Below are positions 21,356 through 32,400 of a stretch of DNA of 64,000 bases, piece by piece. Source of the DNA: Tribonema minus (lineage: Eukaryota > Sar > Xanthophyceae > Tribonematales > Tribonemataceae); contig JAFCMP010000335.1 in NCBI GenBank assembly GCA_017506865.1, positions 558,001-622,000 on the forward strand, written 5' to 3'. Position 1 is the first letter of the stretch; every line of letters starts with the position of its first letter. Both the position numbers and the translations under genes were made by a program. The notes below the pieces were generated by a model, which was given only the letters and a program-made list of their open reading frames with translations, did no database searches and was not told where the DNA came from.

Positions 21356-23212
21356 CTACATCTGGTCAAAACTGCCTGCCCGCTGCCGGCCGAACTCTTC
21401 CCCCGCACCCCCCATGTCATGGTTATCAATGACGCCCGCATCATAGAGCTGCGTCACGAGCGCGTTTGCGTCAGCCATGTCAAAGTCAAACAACTCGGCT
21501 TCCTCATCTGCCGCCGCTGCCGCTGCCGCCGCCTCCGCCGCCGCCACCACCTCCGCCGCGGCTTCTGGCATCGCCACCGCTGCTGCCGCTGACGCCGCAG
21601 CAGGCGACACAGCGGCTTCTCCAACGCCGGCTGCCTCTGCCGCTGCCGCCGGTCCCGCCGCCGCGTGCGCTGCCGCCTCCGCCATGATGGCCGCCCTGTC
21701 GTCGCCGAACTCGGGCCACAGCGCGTCGAGCGCCGCCTCGTCTTCGGGCGCGCCCAAGTTGAAGTCGGACAGCGCGTCCATGTACATGCAGCAGCGCACG
21801 CGCGAGAAGACAAAGTCGCGCCGCGCGCCGCGCGCGATGCACGCCTCCAGGTCCAGCTGCCAGTACGGATTGGCGCCTGACCGCTTCAGGGGCTTGCCGC
21901 GCACGTACCCCCACAGCTGCGTGGGCTGGGCGCCAGCGCCACCGCCGCCGCTGTTGCCGGAGTCACCGCCGCGGCTGGTGGCGCTGGTGGCGCCGCCGGC
22001 GCTGCTGCCGCCACCGGTGTCGCCGCCGCCGCTGCTGGCGCCACCGGTGCCTGTCAGCTGGTCGCTGGACCCGCCTCCACCACGACCATCGGCGCCGCCG
22101 TTAGTGACGCTGCTGCCGCCGGCGCTGGCACCGCCTGCGCTGCCAGCTGCACCGTTTCCAGTGCTGACAGCTTCGCCGCCGCTGATTGCGCTGGCGCCAC
22201 CAATACCGCTGCCGCTGCTGCTCACAGCGCCGCCGCCTGTACCGGCGATGCAGGCGGCAGCCATACTGCCGCTGCCGTCAGCGGCGCGCAGCCGCTGCTT
22301 GCTGCGGCGTATGCGCTTCACCGGTGCAGCAGCAGGGGGCTTTTTGTCCGCGATCTTGAGGCGCTTCGCGGGCGGCGCCATGTACTGTTCAGGCGCCATG
22401 AGCACAGGTCTGGACACATTGAGCACCGCCGCCGGTGGTGGCACCGCTGCTGCCGCCGCAGCAGCTGCTGTTGCCGCAGCTGCTGCAGCCGCTGCTGCTG
22501 GCACGGGAGCCGGAGGCGCAGCGGCAGTGCTCACCGTCGGCACGCCTGCTGCAGTTGAGGCAGTGGCGGGCGCAGGAGTGACATCGCCTGCAGCGGCAGC
22601 AGGGGCTGCAGCGGTGGCGGCGGCACCATCAACGGCGGCAGAGCGGATAATTATCTGCTCGTGTCGCTGCATATTTGTTGGGATACCACCACCGTCACCG
22701 GCGGCACGTGCGGTTGTGTCCTCCTCCCCGCCCCCACAACTGCCATCGCCAGCGTCAGCACTGATTCCCCGGCTTCTTGCGGATTGTTGAGCGCTGTCAT
22801 GAACCGTGTCTTCATCCGGCGGCAGGTCTGCCAGCACACGGTAATGCTCCCGCCACGCAGTGCGCAGTTTCACCAGCGCCTCCGGGCTTGCGTGCACTTG
22901 CGCATGCGTGGCCGCCCGAGCCATGACATCTGCCAGGCAACAGCAGACACATGCAAGCCCGTCAAGCGTCACCAGTTGTCGAGGTCAGCATGACTCAAAC
23001 ACATAGGCAGCAGTTTGACACGTTATCCAGTGCAGAGATCTCGCAAAGTCGCTGTCTACGCTCATCAGACTCTGTGACAATGCAACCCAGCATGCATTCT
23101 AACGCAAATTACCTGCTATGACGCGGCGAGAAAGCGCCGTCGCTTCTCTGGCACATAGCGGGAGGCGTCTGCTCGCGTTCTCCTGCGGCGGCACTGGATT
23201 CGACTCCTCCAT
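21356..23212 (-). CDS. Uncharacterised Ala/Gly-rich protein with basic, NLS-like segments
   Basis: Two exons, 23212-23113 and 22929-21356, join in phase 1 (557 residues, TAG stop). After a short N-terminus (MEESNPVPPQ) comes a helical stretch (LVKLRTAWREHYRVL), then long Ala/Pro/Thr tracts, then basic clusters PAKRLKIADKK and KRIRRSKQRLR that resemble nuclear localisation signals. A Gly/Ser-rich spacer follows, then the most information-rich segment, about 75 residues starting QLWGYVRGKPLKRSG and including WQLDLEAC and VRCCMYMDALSDFNLG. The end is acidic and Ala-rich (EEAELFDFDMADANAL). I do not recognise the family. A nuclear, perhaps transcription-related role is a guess from composition only. 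It is transcribed away from the kinase gene, with only 207 bp between their start codons. Confidence 0.6.
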
Positions 23213-23419
23213 GTCGCTGCTAATCTCCTGACCCCCAATGCTTGTCGACTGTCATCGTGCACTGCCTAGGTGAAGCTGCAGCTGATGGATCTGTCACGAG
23301 TTTACAATGCAACAAGTAATCCGGCGGGATCCGGGATGTTCATGAAGGTTCAAAAACCCAAAACTTCAAGCTCTTGAACTTGACTTTTGGATCGGGATCG
23401 ATAGATCCCGTTCGTGTTT
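23213..23419. promoter_or_regulatory. Divergent promoter region with a dyad
   Basis: 207 bp separate the ATG of the minus-strand gene (23212) from the ATG of the kinase gene (23420). The segment holds CGGGATC-GATA-GATCCCG at 23393-23410, a perfect 7-bp-arm dyad just upstream of the kinase start. A related GGCGGGATCCGGGAT lies at about 23321. TCAAGCTCTTGA lies near 23368. No TATA box is evident. A shared bidirectional promoter is an inference from the spacing. Confidence 0.4.
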
Positions 23420-26400
23420 ATGCCTAGAATGGAGCCGGTGAGCAAGAAGTTCATCAATGCGGCAGCCGATGTGGTCGTGGAGCAGCTGGAGGGAGTTGCG
23501 CTGTCAGATCCTGAAAGAGTTTCTTTCGTGCGTGGCGCCAATGTGCTGATTCGCAGCGATATCGAGGCCGTAAAGCAGAGGTATGGTCAGCTGACCAGCT
23601 GCTTGTTTCCCACCACCATTTGTTAGCTCCACTTCTTGCCTGCTTTGCAATCAGCAACACAGTATTAGTGAACCTCTCCTCTCCTTCAAGTGCTTGAACA
23701 TGTGCATGTTTCTGCTATTTACTATCGCGAGAGCCGCTCTTCTAAAGTGTGGTGCTGACGTCGCAGCGCACGGTCCGACTACTTCTCTTCAAATTTCACA
23801 AACTGCCTCTATCTATGATTCAAATTTCACAAACTGCCTCTATATATGATTATCAGCTGACATCAATGTGGGGGTCCTCTCCGGGTTTGGCCAGCAGCAT
23901 TCTGTGTGTCGACATGTATGGGAATGAAAAACGAATCAAAAAGATCGTTGAGCTCTAGGTGACAAGGGATGGTTAGCCGCAAGTGCCTTCCACCAATAAC
24001 CGTGGTCGCCGCTGCTGCAGTCGAGTCAAACAGTGCCACCATAACCACAGTAGACACCGTAACCACAGTAGACAAAAGACTTCTGTGTGCAAGCTTTTTA
24101 GCGTTCGAGGCATGGGTGTTCAGTATGGACAGGTCTCACGTGTTCGGTAGGCCAGCTCCAGCCCACAGCCCAACACAGAGGTTCAGCAGCTTGCGACAGC
24201 GCTCTTGAATGCGTGTAGTGCAGAAGGTGATGAACGGGTTTTGAACCAATCCGTGCGGCGACACGGTGGCTCCATGTTGTTTAGCACGAGCTGTCCGTAG
24301 CGTTCTCCTTTCCTCACCTACGAGCAGTAGCGTGACACTATATGCGGCCCCCACACACGCTTCCCGAGCCTGGTCAACGTGTGCTCTTGCAGGCCTGCAA
24401 TCTTTTTGCTAGTAGGTAAAGATCAAATGCGCTTGCGGCTCTACGGCATGATTGCTCTGACTCTGTCACCGCCCCCAAAGTGGCGCAGTGCCTGATTGCA
24501 GGAAGTCACAGCACGAGCTAATGGCTGCCAATGTTTCAGGAACACATCTGCTGCTAGGATAGGCTCTGATTGTTTGAGCGTTGCGAATTTGTGCTCTTTA
24601 ATGGTACTGTCCCTGTTCCATGAATCAAGGGGCGCATGCCTGTGAGAGCACCTTCTGTAGTGTCATGCTCGCAAGCGCTCGAGCACCTGTTGTGTGGTGC
24701 CCACAAGTGCAGGCAGAACATGAAATCCATCACTCTCAACTCCACCCGTTCGTGGGTAGATACACCTGCAGCTGTACTCACATAAGCCTACTTTGACAAC
24801 TACCATATTGCAATGCACTTCATTAGTTGAACTCAACCGCCTCGTCCCCCCGACTACATTAAAATGCAGGCAGGTCACGGTGATCACTGGCGGCGGCTCC
24901 GGGCACGAGCCCGCCTTTGGCGGTTACGTGGGCCCTGGATACCTGAGCGCTGCTGTGTGCGGAGGCGTATTTGCAAGCCCTTCGTCCAGCGCGGTTCTGA
25001 CGGCAATACGCACGGCGGGGGGGGCAGCGGGCGTGCTGGTGATAGTCATGAACTACACGGGCGACAGGCTCAACTTCGGCAAGGCGGTGGTGAGTCGCAC
25101 CTTTGTTGCGGTTTGTGAAATGAAGTTGATGATATGGCTGTGTGTGAGGTGATGTTGAACTTCACAGTTCACTGCGTGATGACTGTGTGCAGGTCAGAGT
25201 CGGAATGGCTGATGCGGTGCTGGTGCTGGCCGTGAGAACCGCACATGCAAAGAATGAGTTGTAAACACTCTGCCTCTTTGCAGCCGCACCCAGTTTCTTG
25301 TCTCTGGCGCGTAGGTACTTGTCAGGGGGATGTATACCTACATACATATACACAGCCGACTACCCAGGCGCCAGGCTCACCTTATTAGCAAGGCAGCGGC
25401 GCGCTGACCTAAATGCCACACATTGGGGGCGGCGGCAGCTCTACAGCGCTAGGTGGCCAGGCCAAGTGGTGGCTGGACACAGTATGTATGGCCCTTAAAG
25501 TATGCGCATTCGTTCACCTGCCGCGTGCGCCCGGTGCATCTGCACACGCAGGAGCAAGCCAAGGGGGAGGGGCTGAAGGTGGCGATGCTCATCGTAGGCG
25601 ACGACTGTGCGCTGCCGAGGTATGATAATCGCACCATGTGAAGGTTGCCATTGTGTTGTAATACCTACTTACTCAGGTCAAAACGGTGTGTGGTGATGAT
25701 CAGTGACAGCGCACAGCTCAGCGCAAGTCGATGTTGAGTCCTGTCGGGCACTACGTGGCTGCCATGTTTGGCGTCCTGCTTCTCAATGATCACTTCTGGC
25801 AACTCATGCGCTAGTCGCACGCCTTCTGTCTACTTGGGTCCATTGGACGTCCATCTCTGGCACGGCGGTGACTCAATCATCATTGGTATAGCAGGTTACC
25901 TTTGTGTAGTATACCTACATGCTCAGATCCAGGTGTGGTGATGAGCATCATTGGTCAAGCGCCTTCGCCGCAGCGTTCAGATGCGAAGGCACCACGCTTT
26001 GCCAGGCTTTGCAGCTGACTTTGATGCTGCCACACAGTGTTGCAATGGCAAACATCAGATGGCTCGCACAGATGCCAGTTTTTTGCTCAAGCTGCCGCCA
26101 AACCCCCCACCTGACATCCTCAGCTGGTCACCCTGTATCGCTGATGATGATGAGCCAACTCCAACAGAATTCAAACTTAATGTTCAAAGATGCGGTCACC
26201 AAGCTGCCCCGCGTTCGTGCTCTGCATTCATGCTGTGCGTCTCGTGGGCCTCGTACACCGGACACCGGCCTCAGTGTACAAGATGCTGAGCCATGTATGC
26301 ATGCAGTAGCTGCACGCCAAAACACTCAATGTGCAGCGCCAGCTTATGGCAGCACATTTGGCGCCGCCCCCTCTGATTCAAAACGTCATGTTTGAAGTTG

Positions 26401-29400
26401 TGCGCTCGCTCGCCCTCGTGCACGTGAACCGCAGGGACAAGGGCCTAAGTTTGATCTTGTGCCCTCAGCGCTCAACCTCGCACGCGTGAACGTGAACCGC
26501 GGGGACAAGGGCATAACGGGGCGGCCTTGATGCACAACTTCAAGTTTGAACTTGTGACCACAGCGCTCGAACCTCGCGTGCGTGAATGAACCGCAGGGAC
26601 AAGGGCATAACGGGGCGGCGCGGCATCGCTGGCACCATTCTCGTACAGAAGGTCGCGTGCGCGGCGGCGGAGGCGGGCATGGCGCTGGACGAGGCGAGTA
26701 CATGGCAGTGCTCAGTCCCAGGTTTCTTGTTGATCTATACTTGAAGTTTGAAGTGCTGCGAGTATCGCAGAGGTGGAGTGCTGCGCGTCCACAGCAGTGC
26801 TCAGACCATGTTTGACGGGATTTAATGTTAGGGTTGCGGTTAGGGCTAGGCTTTGCAATTGCAGGTTGACTGTACGGTCTGGGGTTATCTGGGCCACCAT
26901 GCGCGGGGGGCGGTGGAGGGCTGCACCTTCTGCATTGCGCATTTTACCCTAGATTGCGAGAGCGCTGGTGGACATGGAACCTCGGAAAAGTGTGGAAGCC
27001 TCAGTGCTGATGTCATGTACTTCAACTTCAAGTGCAAGTCAGCGGCAGCTCACCATGTCACGCAGTGAAGTTGCCAAGTAGACTGTACAGCTCTAGCTCC
27101 TGCGCCAGACCATTTCATTTCACGCAAGCGGTGTTGCAGACTGTGGTCACGACCCAAGTGCTTTGCAGCCGAGGGACTGAATGCTTGGCTGCTATGACCG
27201 CTTTGTCTTCTTCGCACTGCTGATGCCATGGCTGCGTTCTGTCCAAGGCGATGCGGGCGGCGGAGCATGTGGTTACATGTTCATATTTTCCTATTCATTT
27301 CGTTATCTTATTTCTTAAGTCCTCTTTGCTTTGCTGATGCCGTGCCTGCAGGTCCTGGCGGAGGCGACGCAGGCAGCGGAAAACGTGGGCACCATGGGCG
27401 TGGCGCTGACAGTGTGCTCGCTGCCTGGTCAGCCCGCCAACGCCAGGCTCGATGCGGCCACCATTGAGGTGGGCCTAGGTATGTACTGCAATGTAGAGAG
27501 CCGCTGTTGCACCACACCCGCAGAGCTCCACATCAAGGTGACAAATGCAACAAAAGACCGACGCCAGTAGCGTGCTGCTAGGTTTGAATGTAGCTGTAGT
27601 CTGTCTACCGACGACAAGTGTATCTGCCGTAACTGTCAAGCGTGCAAACGACAATGAGCATGCAACTGCCATATGCTCCAACATTATGTACTTGTGAGAC
27701 TCTCATTTATCTGTGGGGGTGCTATCAGTGTGTGATGCGTGCATACGCAGCAACAATCGAACATCAAGTAGATGATCACCCTCAGCCTTCAAGTTGCCAC
27801 AACAACGTTTCATTGGTCACCAGGCTTACATCTGCTTAGTCCACCCGAAGTTCGGCTTTGAGGGGGGGGGGGGGGGGGTGGCTTCTGCGCAAAGCACCAG
27901 CTGCCAGGCATGCTTAACATGAGATACAAGGCTTTAACAAGCGGTGCGAAGCAGACGGCTGCGTTGTCCAACTGAAGTGCGGCTTTGAGGGGGGGCGGCA
28001 TCGCTTCTGCGCGATGCACCGGATGGCCGGCATGTTGAACCTCAGCCGAATCTCTGCCAGCCAGCGTGGCTGCGGGGGTGCTGCGCTTGTGCCTGCTTGC
28101 TTGTGCAGCCTTGCCGTGCCACCGTCGAGTCACCCCTGCTAGCAGCCCCAGTGCAGCAGCGCTCAGTTGTCGCACAGCCGCAGCGCGACACTGAGCAGCC
28201 TCAGGATGCGGCTGCAGTGCAGCCCCCGGGGCCCCTTCCGCAGCTGCCTGACAGTGCTGTCACACGCGCATGGCTGGCCGCATATGGTGGCATCCACGCA
28301 CAGAGGAGGCCATCTGAGCAGCTGCGTGATGTCTCCGTTATAACGGCTAAGTTATATCGGCTAAGTGCTGTGACTGCTGAAAGGCGACACGACGCGCCTG
28401 CTCAGATGCCCCCCTCTGTGCGTGGCTGCCACCATATGTGGCCAGCCGTGCGTATGTGACAGGAGTGTCAGGCAGCTGCAGAAGGGGGGCCGCGCTGCCG
28501 CCGGATCCCGAGACTGCTTAGTGTCACACTGCGGCTGCGCGGCGGTTGAGCACTGTGGCTGCGCTGGGGCTGCTAGCAGCGGTGACTTGACGGTGGCACG
28601 GCAAGGTTGCACTAAGAAGCACAACAACCCTGCAGCCCCATAGACTCGGCTGAGCTCCATCATGCCGGCCAGCTGGTGCTTCGCGCAGAAGCGGTGCCGC
28701 CCCCCCTCAAAGTCGAACTTCGGTTGGACTAAGCAGCCGTCTGCTTCGCACCGCCTGTTCTTGGTGTCAAGCATGCCTGGCAGCTGGTGCTTCGCGCAGA
28801 AGCGTCGCCGCCCCCCCTCAAAGCCTAAGCCCGCAGCGACCAAGCAGCGTTCCGCTTCCCACCGCTTGTTCGCTATGTCAAGCATGCCTGTCAGCTTGTG
28901 CCCCGCTTCAGAAGCAAGGCCGCCCGCCCTCACAGCCATTGCTTGCCTCCTGCTTCGCACTGATTGGTTCTTTATGCCACGCATGCTTGCCAGCATATGT
29001 GGCACAATGCACCTGTTCCAGTGTAGCAGGTATGCTGGACGGACAGCAGTCATTATAGAAGTATACATATGACTCGGTACCTCTGTCGCACTCTTCCAAG
29101 CGTCAGATAGTCCAAGTAGAAGCATACACTTGCGCTAAGCGAAGGCGGCAGGCACAGTCGGCGTGCGCTTGGCTCTGTAGCCTTGTGTGATCAGCGTCTG
29201 CGCGAGCGCGGGTGCTCTGATCTAGCGGGGGGCGTGTGATGTGTGTCTGATGCATCGTGATGCTACTCACATGCTGCACGCATTCACGGCGAGCCTGGCA
29301 TGAAATGGCCACCGCTGGCACCTGTCGATGACCTTGCTTCCGCAATGCTGATCGCAGTCACTCGTCTGTACACCTACCAACGGGCACTTGTGGCGTGAAA

Positions 29401-32400
29401 CGGCCGCCACTGGGTGCCTGTCAAATGGCCTCGCTTGCGCAATGCTGATCGCTGCCACTCGCCTATACATACCTACCCGCAGGCATTCACGGTGAGCCCG
29501 GCGTCAAGCGGCAGCCGTGGGGGACTGTCAATGACCTCGCTTCCGCAATGCTGATCGCTGCCACTCGCCTATACATACCTACCCGCAGGCATTCACGGCG
29601 AGCCCGGTGTCAAGCGGCAGCCGTTGGCGCCCGCAGACGAGCTCGCTGCCGTGATGCTGGAGGGGATTGTAGGGGGTGCGGACCCCTATCTGCCGCTGAA
29701 GCAGGACGAACAGGTAGAGTGAATTCGACATAAAGACAGCGGAATTTTCCAGGTAGCGTGAATTTGACATGAAGACAACGAAATTTTCCAGGTAGAATGA
29801 ATTCGACATGAAGACACCGAAATTTTCCAGGTAGAGGGAATTCGACATGAAGGCAACAAATTTTCCCTCCGCCCACGCCTATTTTGGTCAAGAGTAGGTG
29901 AGGGAAGTGGGGTGGAGAGGGGGCGGGGGCTTTGTGGGATTATGCAGGATTATGCAACGGGCTAATCCCTGAAATCTGCTCCTAGGGGTGGCGGGGGAAA
30001 GACCAGGATGGCGATGCTGGGTATGAGGAATTGACACGTCACATCGTTTTCTTGATGCACTGAAGTTGAAGGTTGAGGTTGAAGTTGAGTGGGGGGGGGG
30101 CGCGGACCCCTATCTGCCGCTGCAGCAGGGCGAAAAGGTAGAGTGGTGCTCGCTGCGCATGCGAGGAAGCGAAGGGTCACATTAGTTTCCTGACTCGCTG
30201 AAGTGGGGGTTGACGTTGAAGTTGAGTGTGGGGGCGCGGACCCCTATCTGCTGCTGAATCAGGGCGAACAGGTAGAACGGCGGTGCTGGGCATGCGAGGA
30301 AGCGACGGGGTCACATAGTTTCCTTGACATGCTGAAGTTGACGGTTGAACTTGAAGCTGATGGGGGGGGGGGGGGGGGGGGGGGACCCCTACCTGCCCCT
30401 CGAACTGTCACTCGCCTAGTCTACTACTACTACCATGCGCCGTGGGCGCTGGGGTTGTTGATGTGAGGGGTGTGGCTGTCGCCCCAGGTGGGCAAAGCTC
30501 CGCATCGCATCTGCTAACATCAAGTGACGCCGTGTAACATGCGCCGCCATTTGCATTGCCAGATTCGATGCGATGGCTCTCGAAAGACTTGCTCACGTCA
30601 GGCGACGGCCACACCCGTCACAGCGACAACCCAAGCGCCCAAGGCGCATAGAAGTTGGGTAACGGCACCAGCAACGTCCGCCGCATAGCCGAGCTGCTGC
30701 CGCTTGGCCCGTGAGAGCTGCCCCCGAGGAAGTGATGGGGGGTTACACCGTTTCCTGGAAGCATTGACGTTGAGAGTTGAAGCTGAAGATGATGGGGGCT
30801 GGCAGAATGGCCCCATGCGGCGGCAGCTCAAGTATGCGGCGCAGGTTGCTGGTACCGTCATCCAACTATGAGCTCGGGTGGTCGCTGTGAGGGGTGAGGC
30901 CGCCGCCCCAGGTGGGCAAGCTTTTTTGAAAGAGCCATCGAATCAGAGCTGGTAATCCAACGACCGCCGCTGTCTCACGGAGTGCTGTAAAAAAAAAAAG
31001 GGCGCCCCGCCCCTCAATCAGCCCCTGAGACGGCTTGCGCGTGCGGCGGGCACCCCCTTGGCTCCCCTGGCAGGCCACGGTGTGGCAGATGCCAATTTGC
31101 AGCATGCTCGTGCCTGCTCAACAGTCTAGACTTGGCTTTGACCGCCTAGATTGCTGCTCGCGCTTTGTGCGAATGGCGGCGCATGCCACACCGTGGCGGC
31201 GCTGCATGAGGGCGTCGGCTGCCAGTGCGCTCGTCGCGCGGCTGACTGGCGGCGCCATCTGCATTCTGCAAAATCATGATCTGCACATGATCATGAGATT
31301 TGCACAGTCATCATCTGCACATGATCACGCATTCGGAAGCCACGCGTGCATCTCCACCTCCCAGACTGCCCTGAACACGTGCCGCAGAGACGACCTTCAG
31401 CACTGCACCACCACGTCACCGACTCATCTGCGGGACGTTGTACCAACCTTTATCAAATTGTCACCCACACCATGGCGCGCATTACATTACATGACTGCTG
31501 TGAGGCGGTGTGGTTCGTCGGTTTGTTATGCGGATCGAGTGCCGTGCGTGAACGATGGGGTATGTACGTAGTCCCAGCGAACTGAAGTTGAGCGTTCGCA
31601 TCCAAAGGGCCGGGGGGTGGGGGGGGGGGGGGTGTTCACGGTTCTGTGGCGTGTACATGCACCTACGTTTGGAGGCCGCAATTCACACGAAATAGCAGTC
31701 ATTGTCACAGAGCGGCGCACAGGTGATGCGGCAACGCTCAGCTGCTGGCAGCGCTCAGCGCGTTGGGACACGTTGACTACATAGTCACCGGGCGTCTAAG
31801 CTGCGTTCACGTCGCCGGTTTGAGAACTACGACGAAGTACTGTGAAGCATGTGATGTGATGTGCATTATCTCACTCAATGACGTATTTCCGCGGATAGAA
31901 AGGCGCGGACTGGACTGGTCCCTTTGAGATCACTGAAATGCGCCGCCTAATTCTGCCCCCCCCGTCCCCCCAAAAAGTAGTCGTAATGGTCACCCGTCTC
32001 TGGTGGGTAGTGTATCCACCAAAGTTCGCCGCCTGATTACGTGACCCCCCCCTCCCCCCCTCCCCTGCATGCGCCCTCACACAAACAGGTAGTCATAATG
32101 GTGAAGCACCCCTGAGGCAGTGTATACACAACAAAAGCCCCCCCCCCCCCCCCCCCCCCCGCCCCCCCCGTCTCTCCAACAGTAGTTGTAATGGCGAAAT
32201 TCCTCCGGGGCAGTGTATCCACAAAAAACGCCACCTGTTCTGCACCCCACCTATTCTGTACCCCCCCCCCCCCCCCTTACGCTAACAGGTAGTCGTCATG
32301 GTGAACAACCTCGGGGGCAGCACCAAGATTGAGGAGGCCATCGTGAGCAGAGCCGTGCTCAAGGGCCTGGCGCAGCGCGGCGCGTGCGTGAGGCGCGTGT

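Noticed and set aside
21477..22790. 437-codon plus-strand frame opposite the Ala/Gly-rich gene
   Set aside because: Its Ala/Pro/Ser composition mirrors the minus-strand codons; the minus frame has NLS-like clusters, a non-repetitive segment and a proper intron.
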